Translations under genes and position numbers: made by a program
NCBI GenBank assembly: GCA_035575035.1
Contig: DATLYH010000378.1
Coordinates: 1-30,506, forward strand
DNA: 30,506 nt
Origin: DATLYH01 sp035575035
GTDB lineage: Bacteria > Planctomycetota > Planctomycetia > Gemmatales > Gemmataceae
Direction of reading: 5' to 3'
Shown: in pieces, positions 8,026 to 13,496 of the stretch
Layout of the letters: each line of letters begins with the position of its first letter
Position numbering within the stretch: the first letter of the stretch is position 1
The notes under the pieces: model-generated
The model's input: the letters and a program-made list of their open reading frames with translations, nothing else
What the model was told of the DNA's origin: nothing
The model's database searches: none

Positions 8026-8730
8026 ATGCTCTGGGGTTGGTTCGACCCGACTTATTTCCTCTTCCTGGCGCCCGGCATCCTGCTGGCCCTGTGGGCACAG
8101 TGGAAGGTCCAGAGCGCCTACGCCGAGGCCAGCCGTATCCCCGCTCGCAGCGGCTACTCGGGAGCCGAGGCCGCCCATGCCTTGCTGCGAACGGCGGGGG
8201 TGCCGGGGGTACAGATCGAGCCGGTCCAGGGGTTCCTGTCCGACCACTACGTGCCGGGCGAGCGCGTCCTGCGGCTGAGTCCGGAGGTGTACGCGGGCCG
8301 GTCGCTGGCAGCGCTGGGCATCGCGGCCCACGAGTCCGGCCACGCCATCCAGGACGCCACCCGCTACCCGCTGCTGGTGCTGCGCAACGGCCTGGTGCCG
8401 CTGGCTAGCATCGGCAGCAGCCTGGGATGGATCATCATCATGGTCGGCTTCCTGCTGGCCAGTTTGAACCTGGTCATGATCGGGATCGTGGCCTTTTCAC
8501 TAACGGTGGTCTTCCAGTTGATCAACCTGCCGGTGGAGTTCGACGCCAGCCGCCGGGCCCGCATCGCCCTGGTGGAGGGTGGACTGATCACCGCCGAAGA
8601 GGACCAGGTGGTCAAGAAGGTGCTCGACGCCGCCGCTCTGACCTATGTGGCCGCCACGTTGACCGGCATCCTAACGCTGCTTTACTTCCTGTTCCGCGCC
8701 GGGATGCTGGGCGGAAGCCGGGAGGAATGA
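8026..8730 (+). CDS. Membrane zinc metallopeptidase (YugP / Zn_peptidase_2 family)
   Basis: The 234-residue protein has an N-terminal membrane helix (about 10-25), the zinc-binding HESGH motif at residues 102-106 (HExxH), two further hydrophobic helices (about 130-170) and a C-terminal helix (about 205-225). The segment NLPVEFDASRRA (about 178) provides the downstream Glu typical of the family. Family members are integral membrane peptidases of poorly known substrate. AGGAG lies about 10 bases upstream of the ATG. Length and motif order are normal and the gene looks intact. Confidence 0.9.
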   Translation: MLWGWFDPTYFLFLAPGILLALWAQWKVQSAYAEASRIPARSGYSGAEAAHALLRTAGVPGVQIEPVQGFLSDHYVPGERVLRLSPEVYAGRSLAALGIAAHESGHAIQDATRYPLLVLRNGLVPLASIGSSLGWIIIMVGFLLASLNLVMIGIVAFSLTVVFQLINLPVEFDASRRARIALVEGGLITAEEDQVVKKVLDAAALTYVAATLTGILTLLYFLFRAGMLGGSREE

Positions 8731-8813
8731 CCATCGGCGAAGGAGGAATCCGAGGTTCTCCGGTTCCTTCATTCCTCATCCCCTCCCTGGCCGCTGCTCC
8801 GGGGAATATTGCC

Positions 8814-9599
8814 ATGTCTACCCTGCTGGTGGTGGGGGGCGGCCTGTTTGGCTCCCTGGCCGCGGCTTACGCCCGGAGCAAAGGGGTGGAGGCGGTCGTC
8901 TTCGACCCGGGGCTAAGCGGGGCAGCCTCACCTGCTTCTCTCGGCCTTTTCAAGGAGGAGTGGGCCGGCAAAAAACTACGAGAGCATTACCGCCATGCTT
9001 TGCCATTGTTGGACCAGCTGTACGGGGTCCGGCACATCACCCTGAAGCGCGACGACGGCGGCAGGGAGGCGTTGTGGTTCGTCCCGCCCGCCGTCATTCT
9101 GGAGCCGGCCCCGGTTCGGGAGCGTGTCACCGCAGTCGGCGACGGTTGGCTGGAGGCGGGGGGCCGCCGTTACGAGGGGTGGGTCTACGTCGCTGCCGGC
9201 GTCTGGTGCGAACAATTCTTCCCCGGTCTGGGGGTGTATGGCAAGGCCGGCTCGTCCTTCTCCTTTGCCGGCGAGCGGGAGGGCCGTATCCGCATGCTGG
9301 CCCCGGGTCGTCAGGCCATCGCCTTTGTCCGCGATCCGGGGGCCACACACTTCAGCGATGGCACCGCCGAACGGGAATACACCGCTGACCATGACCGCCG
9401 GACGCTGGAGCGGGCCGCCGCGATGGGACTGATGGGGCCGGCCCGGCGCTTCTGGGGCCGTCGCCCTTACGCCCCGGGCGGGTTGCTGTTCCGGAGGATG
9501 GGCAACCGCACCTGGATCGCCACCGGCGGGCGCAAGATGGGCACCATCCTGGGCGCGTTCTGTGCCCGCCGGCTGGTGGAGGAGGAACTGCGGCTGTGA
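8814..9599 (+). CDS. FAD-dependent oxidoreductase (DAO-like)
   Basis: The 261-residue protein opens with a Rossmann dinucleotide-binding motif (LLVVGGGLFGSLAAAYARSKG, residues ~4-24) followed by VVFDPG, the strand-2 acidic end, as in the D-amino-acid oxidase/glycine oxidase superfamily. A C-terminal block (GGLLFRRMGNRTWIATGGRKMGTILGAFCARRLVEEEL) fits the second half of the FAD site. It is shorter than typical DAO enzymes (about 350-400 residues), so the substrate domain is reduced, and the substrate is unknown. I chose the ATG at 8814 because the Rossmann motif begins immediately after it and GGGGA lies ~9 bases upstream. It follows the peptidase gene by 83 bases on the same strand. Confidence 0.78.
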   Translation: MSTLLVVGGGLFGSLAAAYARSKGVEAVVFDPGLSGAASPASLGLFKEEWAGKKLREHYRHALPLLDQLYGVRHITLKRDDGGREALWFVPPAVILEPAPVRERVTAVGDGWLEAGGRRYEGWVYVAAGVWCEQFFPGLGVYGKAGSSFSFAGEREGRIRMLAPGRQAIAFVRDPGATHFSDGTAEREYTADHDRRTLERAAAMGLMGPARRFWGRRPYAPGGLLFRRMGNRTWIATGGRKMGTILGAFCARRLVEEELRL

Positions 9600-9744
9600 C
9601 GCCGGGAGCTTCTCTTGCCCACAACTCTTGTGGTCCATTTGACGGGTCCCGGTTTACCGAGCTAAGCTTGAGCGATAACCGGGTCAAGCCACGCTGCCCG
9701 GCGATGCTTTCAGGACTCGCAGGATAGGCTTTCGACCTGCCCCC

Positions 9745-9780
9745 TTTTCGGCAGGTTGCCAACCTGCCTCCAGCCGAAAA
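9745..9780. repeat. Nested inverted repeat (intergenic palindrome)
   Basis: GGCAGGTT (9750-9757) pairs with AACCTGCC (9761-9768) around a GCC loop, and an outer arm TTTTCGGC (9745-9752) pairs with GCCGAAAA (9773-9780) as an alternative. It lies in the 197-base gap before the SDR gene and may be a dispersed palindromic repeat or a terminator of the FAD oxidoreductase transcript. Confidence 0.45.
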
Positions 9781-9796
9781 CCGCGGGATCGGAATC

Positions 9797-10633
9797 ATGA
9801 CCGCTATCCCCGATGCTCCTGCCCCCCTCCAGCCGACCCGCGGCGCCCTCGTCATCGGCGCTTCTTCGGGCATCGGAGCGGCCGTGGCGCGCTACCTGGC
9901 CCGCGAAGGCTACCAGGTCGCCCTGGTGGCCCGCCGCGAGCGGCTCCTTGAAGACCTCAAGATCCGCATCGAAGCCGAGACCGGCCGGCCCTGCGCCCGC
10001 ATCTATCCCCACGACGTCACCGCCTACGCCGATGTCCCTGTGCTTTTCCAGAAGGTCCTGCGCGACCTGGGCCGGCTCGAGGTGGTTGTGTATGCCGCCG
10101 GGATCATGCCGCCCGTCGAACTGCACGAGTACGACTTTGCCAAGGACCGCGCCACGGTCGAGGTTAACGTCCTCGGGGCGATGGCCTGGCTGAACCAGGC
10201 AGCGATCCTGTTCGAGCGCCAGCGCGGCGGACAGATCGTCGGCATCTCATCGGTCGCCGGCGAGCGCGGCCGGGTCGGCAATCCCGCTTACAACAGCAGC
10301 AAGGCGGCCCTGAACACCTACCTGGAGGCGCTGCGGAACCGGCTGACGCGCCACGGGGTCCATGTGTTGACGGTCAAGCCGGGCTTTGTCGATACCGACA
10401 TGCTCAAGAATGCTCCGCGGACATTCTGGGTTGTTTCGCCCGACCGTGTGGCCGAGGACATTGGCTGGGCCCTGCGCCGCCGTAAGCAGGAAATCTTCAC
10501 CCCGGCTCGCTGGCGCTGGACTTCCGAGTCCCGGGACGACATCCCGAGCTGCTGCGGCGGCTCACCCGCGACCTGGACAGCATCGTGCTGGGGGCCGGAG
10601 GGCGGTTTTACTTTGCCAAGGACAGCACACTGA
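9797..10633 (+). CDS. SDR family oxidoreductase with a rearranged C-terminus
   Basis: The product has 278 residues. Residues ~15-240 are a classical short-chain dehydrogenase: the NAD(P)-binding GASSGIG (about 22-28), VYAAGIMP (NAG-like), the catalytic Ser in GISSVAGERG, the catalytic pair in YNSSK, and GFVDTDM. After FTPARW (about 239, position 10513) the remaining ~40 residues (RWTSESRDDIPSCCGG...) are not SDR-like. In the next frame the same DNA encodes the end of a DprE1-like FAD oxidase. The natural SDR tail is therefore missing and has been replaced by out-of-frame translation, apparently through a deletion at a CGCTGG tandem repeat. The core active site is intact, so activity may survive. 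DprE2-type SDRs pair with DprE1 oxidases, which fits the relic; the substrate is unknown. Confidence 0.85.
   Translation: MTAIPDAPAPLQPTRGALVIGASSGIGAAVARYLAREGYQVALVARRERLLEDLKIRIEAETGRPCARIYPHDVTAYADVPVLFQKVLRDLGRLEVVVYAAGIMPPVELHEYDFAKDRATVEVNVLGAMAWLNQAAILFERQRGGQIVGISSVAGERGRVGNPAYNSSKAALNTYLEALRNRLTRHGVHVLTVKPGFVDTDMLKNAPRTFWVVSPDRVAEDIGWALRRRKQEIFTPARWRWTSESRDDIPSCCGGSPATWTASCWGPEGGFTLPRTAH
10508..10519 (+). repeat. Tandem CGCTGG CGCTGG at the SDR/oxidase junction
   Basis: Two adjacent CGCTGG units lie exactly where SDR coding similarity ends and oxidase similarity in the other frame begins. This is consistent with a microhomology-mediated deletion joint. Confidence 0.5.
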
Positions 10634-10815
10634 CACCGCAAGCCGCGGCCGCCTTCCTCGGTGCCGAGGCGCTGGGCCGTTTCCGCGCCTGGAAGCAAAG
10701 GTGCGATCCGGAGAACCTTCTTCAGGGCGAACTCTACCGCCGACTGCTAACGCCGGAGCATGCGCTTCCAGAAGCTGGAGCATCAGCGACGAGTCATCGG
10801 CGCCCGGAGCGTTAG
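10514..10815 (+). pseudogene. C-terminal remnant of a DprE1-like FAD-linked oxidase
   Basis: In the frame one base behind the SDR, the DNA reads SLALDFRVPGRHPELLRRL, then LDSIVLGAGGRFYFAKDSTLTP, FRAWKQRCDPENLL and ELYRRLL, ending at TAG 10813-10815. This matches in form the C-terminal end of DprE1/ALO-type vanillyl-alcohol-oxidase flavoenzymes (VDFP..., GGRLYTAKDSR, RRKVDPLRVFASDM). About 100 codons remain and the FAD-binding N-terminal part is absent, so it cannot be functional alone. It is joined to the truncated SDR at about 10513. The last ~20 codons run into an interspersed repeat. Confidence 0.65.
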
Positions 10816-10856
10816 CGATGGGGCGTATATTCAAAGCCCGGAACGTCAGCGACGGG
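10777..10856 (+). repeat. Cluster of three GGARCRTYAGCGAYGRG repeats
   Basis: Three copies of a 17-base motif lie at 10777-10793 (GGAGCATCAGCGACGAG), 10806-10822 (GGAGCGTTAGCGATGGG) and 10840-10856 (GGAACGTCAGCGACGGG), spaced 29 and 34 bases apart. From memory this motif is a dispersed repeat in Gemmataceae genomes and causes spurious peptides with ARSVSDG or PERQRRV. A related single copy lies at 4805. Confidence 0.6.
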
Positions 10857-10922
10857 TAACGGCACTCCGGGCTCGGAGCAATGTCTCCCGACCGCTTCCG
10901 TCCGGAAAAACAAGTTTTGCCA

Positions 10923-10952
10923 TTTCCCTGGGGTGGGTGAGGCTGATAAAAT
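10923..10952 (+). promoter_or_regulatory. Extended -10 promoter for the structured RNA
   Basis: TG at 10944-10945, one base, then TAAAAT (10947-10952) forms an extended -10 box. TTTCCC at 10923-10928 sits 18 bases upstream as a possible weak -35. The predicted start is near 10959. The same TTTCCC-plus-extended-10 arrangement occurs before the FHA gene at 16714-16742. Confidence 0.5.
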
Positions 10953-10958
10953 GGATTG

Positions 10959-11151
10959 ACTTTTGGGGAGAGGTTCTGGAAAGGTTTCCTTTCATTCTCC
11001 TCTTTGAAGTGACCCACTCCCTTTTGGAATACTCCTTCGGTCCCTGTTCGGGAGACGGGTCAAAACCAGTCGGACTCCTATGGCGATAGGAGCCTCTCCT
11101 TGTGACCAGTAAGAGGGGCGCCCTCGTGGTGCAACCTCTTGCTGGTTTTTT
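10959..11151 (+). ncRNA. Structured non-coding RNA, 6S-like architecture
   Basis: This ~190-base region has a promoter, no protein-like reading frame and a T-tailed terminator, and folds into a rod. The closing helix is GGGGAGAGG (10965-10973) with CCTCTCCTT (11093-11101). A distal two-part helix is TGACCC (11010-11015) with GGGTCA (11057-11062) and CTCCC (11017-11021) with GGGAG (11050-11054). Between them is a large internal bubble; its 3' side forms the hairpin CTCCTAT-GGCG-ATAGGAG (11075-11092), and its 5' side can form GAAAGG-TTT-CCTTTC (10979-10993). A closing stem, a central bubble with a 3'-side hairpin and a terminal stem are the hallmarks of 6S RNA, which binds RNA polymerase as an open-promoter mimic. 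No SRP, tmRNA or RNase P signatures were seen. The 6S identity is inference from shape and size. Confidence 0.55.
11106..11151 (+). terminator. Intrinsic terminator of the structured RNA
   Basis: CCAGTAAGAGG (11106-11116) pairs with CCTCTTGCTGG (11135-11145) over 11 bp with a single G-T wobble, followed by six T (11146-11151). It lies on the plus strand after the candidate RNA and about 290 bases after the last plus-strand coding remnant. Confidence 0.8.
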
Positions 11152-11158
11152 GTGCATT

Positions 11159-11217
11159 CGGAAGGGCGCCCGCCGTGGCACCGGCTGTCAGCCGGTACCA
11201 CCCTCCGGTCCCTTCCG
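11159..11217. repeat. Nested palindrome (cruciform-like intergenic repeat)
   Basis: An outer arm CGGAAGGG (11159-11166) pairs with CCCTTCCG (11210-11217). Inside it, ACCGGCT (11180-11186) pairs with AGCCGGT (11190-11196) around GTC, extended by GTGG/CCAC. It lies between two convergent terminators and looks like a dispersed REP-type element. Confidence 0.5.
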
Positions 11218-11239
11218 CACCCTTGGTTTTACTTCCGGT

Positions 11240-11276
11240 TGAAATGAAACGGGCCCGCCAGGGGAGGCAGGCCCGT
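11240..11276 (-). terminator. Intrinsic terminator of the YTV-repeat gene
   Basis: On the minus strand, ACGGGCC pairs with GGCCCGT (11249-11276) with an inner GCC/GGC extension, followed by TTTCATTTC. It lies 27 bases beyond the stop of the minus-strand YTV gene. Confidence 0.65.
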
Positions 11277-11302
11277 GAGCACCCAGAGACGCCGACGCCA
11301 TT

Positions 11303-13153
11303 TCACTTGCCGGAGCAGGAGAGCGTTGCGGCCCGGCCAGCGGTCAGTGTGAGCGGGCCGGTGTCTCCCTCGGCCCCTGGACCGGCCGGCGTCCGCCATC
11401 CGCTCGCCCTTCCCTGCTGCGGCGTGCCGGGCTTACAGCTCGTCGGCCCCGGCGGGCAGGGCAGGCAGGGCGGCGGGCAGCACGGCTCGCACACCGGCAC
11501 GCACACCGGCACTTGGCGGCAGACCTTCACCTTCACACAGTACGGCTCCAGTGTGCAGGTGGTGTGCGGCATCAGCTGCACCCGCTCCTCCGGCACCAGC
11601 TTGCAGGTCACGTAGGGCACCTGGAAGGCACGCTCTTCTGGCACGAAGCGGCAGCGGCGGCACCGCACCACCTCGCTCCGCTCTTCCGGCACCAGCCGGC
11701 ACGTCGTGTACGGCACCTGCATCACCTGCTCTTCCGGGACCAGGAAGCAGCGCCGTTGCGTCACCAGCTGCACCCGCTCCTCCGGCACCAGGTGGCAAGT
11801 GGTATAGGGGATGTACTGCACTCGCTCTTCGGGAACCAGGTAGCAACGGCGGCAGGTAATCATCCGCACGTGCTCTTCCGGGACCAGATGGCACGTCGTG
11901 TAATGGACGTGATAGACCCGCTCTTCCGGCACCAGGTAGCAACGGCGGCAGGTAATCATCCGCACGTGCTCCTCACGCACCAAATGGCAAGTGGTGTACG
12001 GGATCTGCTGCACTCGCTCTTCGGGCACCAAGTAACACCGCCGGCAGGTCTGGGTCACCGTGTATTCCTCCGGCACCAGCCGGCAGGTGGTGTAGGTCAC
12101 CTTCCGGGTCACCGTGTAGGGGATGATCCGGCAAACGGTGTAGTTGACCGTGTGCAGGTGCTCCCGGGTCACGTAGTGGCAGACGCGGACAGTGCGGACC
12201 TCCTCCCGCGGCACCCAGAACGACCGGCAGACCCAATGGCCGGGGCATTGCACCTGGTAGCTGACCGTCGGGCCTGGACAGTAGTGCGAGGTGCAGGTGC
12301 ATGGGTCGAACGTCCAGGTGCCGGGCAGTCGGCAGCAGCGGGTCACGACCGGCCCCGGACAGTAGTAGCGCTCCGTCCGCCATTCACCAGTGCAGACCTT
12401 GACCTGCTTCTCGGTCCAGACCGGCTCGCAGCTGTAGGTCTTGCACACGTAGCTCCGCGGCTCCGTCACGGTGCGGTAGGCAGTGATCGGCACCTCGCAG
12501 ACATGCTGCTCGTAGACCGGCCGGTAACGCACGCACCGGATCGGCACCTGGTATTCCTGCCAGACCGGCTTGCAAACCGTGTAGCGCACCTCGCGGATAT
12601 GCTGCTGGTACACCGGCCGATAGGTGCAGTAACGGTAAGGCACCTGATACTCCTGGAAGACCGGCTTGCAAACCGTGTAGCGGCACTCGCGGACATGCTG
12701 CCGATACACCGGCCGATAGGTGCAATAGCGAATGGGCACCTGGTATTCCTGCCAGACCGGCTTGCAAACCGTGAAGCGGACCTGGCGGACGTGCTGCTCG
12801 TAGACCGGCCGTTGTACCACGTATTTGCGGACCACATCGTACTCTTCCCAGACTGGCCGCTGCACGGTGTAGCGGCACTCGCGGACATGCTGCTCGTAGA
12901 CCGGTCGGCAGACCGTGTAGCGGCACTCCTTCATCACAGTGCGGTAGACGGGGCGATAGCAAATGCAGTCGCGCTCCTCGACGACGGTGCGGTAGCAAAT
13001 GCGGTAGCGGACGCAGGGGAGGCAGCACTGCTCGGGGGCGCAGCAGGCAGCGGGATAAGCACACGCGCCGCAGTGCGGCGCCCCGGCGGCCCCGGCCGGT
13101 ACTGCCAGCGCGGCCAGGACGGTGAGCAAACCAGACACGACCTTCAGCCTCAT
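11303..13153 (-). CDS. YTV-repeat cysteine-rich cell-wall/envelope protein
   Basis: The 616-residue protein has a signal peptide (MRLKVVSGLLTVLAALAVPAGAAG) and is almost entirely repeats rich in Tyr, Val, Cys, Arg and Pro. An N-terminal block (about 50-250) repeats YTVCKPVWQEYQVPIRYCTYRPVYxQHVREx and matches the planctomycete YTV motif family. A middle block (about 260-340) has CPGP/CTCTSHYC segments. A C-terminal block (about 370-560) repeats RRCYLVPEERVQxIPYTTCHLVPEEx. Both repeat blocks have a 32-residue (96-base) period. A Cys/Pro-rich tail follows. YTV proteins have been reported in Rhodopirellula baltica cell walls, and a disulfide-linked structural role outside the cytoplasm is likely. 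AGGAG lies 10 bases before the ATG at 13153; the upstream in-frame extension lacks a signal peptide. Confidence 0.9.
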   Translation of the reverse strand: MRLKVVSGLLTVLAALAVPAGAAGAPHCGACAYPAACCAPEQCCLPCVRYRICYRTVVEERDCICYRPVYRTVMKECRYTVCRPVYEQHVRECRYTVQRPVWEEYDVVRKYVVQRPVYEQHVRQVRFTVCKPVWQEYQVPIRYCTYRPVYRQHVRECRYTVCKPVFQEYQVPYRYCTYRPVYQQHIREVRYTVCKPVWQEYQVPIRCVRYRPVYEQHVCEVPITAYRTVTEPRSYVCKTYSCEPVWTEKQVKVCTGEWRTERYYCPGPVVTRCCRLPGTWTFDPCTCTSHYCPGPTVSYQVQCPGHWVCRSFWVPREEVRTVRVCHYVTREHLHTVNYTVCRIIPYTVTRKVTYTTCRLVPEEYTVTQTCRRCYLVPEERVQQIPYTTCHLVREEHVRMITCRRCYLVPEERVYHVHYTTCHLVPEEHVRMITCRRCYLVPEERVQYIPYTTCHLVPEERVQLVTQRRCFLVPEEQVMQVPYTTCRLVPEERSEVVRCRRCRFVPEERAFQVPYVTCKLVPEERVQLMPHTTCTLEPYCVKVKVCRQVPVCVPVCEPCCPPPCLPCPPGPTSCKPGTPQQGRASGWRTPAGPGAEGDTGPLTLTAGRAATLSCSGK

Positions 13154-13496
13154 CTCTGGGACTCCTCGCGATTCGGATTGCCGGTCCACGGCGAGCCCGG
13201 GCCTACGCCCCATCAAGGTGCCCGCCCCGCCGGCCTAGGTAAGTGTGACCGATTCGCGCGGCCGGGCAAAATGGAGATGAGACAAAAGGGGCAGAATTCC
13301 GGCAGATCGGGCTGGACTCACCCGACCCTTGCGCAGACGTGGACTTTCCGGACTGGTCGGACCTTTTCCACGATAGGGAATATCCGGAGGACGGGGCAGA
13401 GGGATTCCGGCCGGCGGTGCGGTTTATTTCAAGAAAGCCGCTCGCGGTTTGGCCCCGCGCCGCCAACGGCCATCGGAACGTCCCACCGGTTCGGCG
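13154..13496. other. Intergenic region between the YTV gene and the kinase-like gene
   Basis: These 343 bases hold the leader of the minus-strand YTV gene. I saw no convincing gene, RNA or strong terminator. Open frames here have Arg/Ser-biased composition and no ribosome-binding site. Confidence 0.5.

Noticed and set aside
8735..8800. Imperfect inverted repeat (GAGGAAT...ATTCCTC) between the peptidase and FAD oxidoreductase genes
   Set aside because: The arms are short, the loop is long and no T-run follows; it is not convincing as a terminator.
11640..12080. Regular DNA repeats resembling a CRISPR or satellite array
   Set aside because: The repeats are in frame, code for the 32-residue YTV-protein unit and have no variable spacers.
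13203..13466. Minus-strand frame of 87 codons between the YTV and kinase-like genes
   Set aside because: Ser/Arg-rich composition, no ribosome-binding site and overlap with the YTV leader; no recognisable domain.
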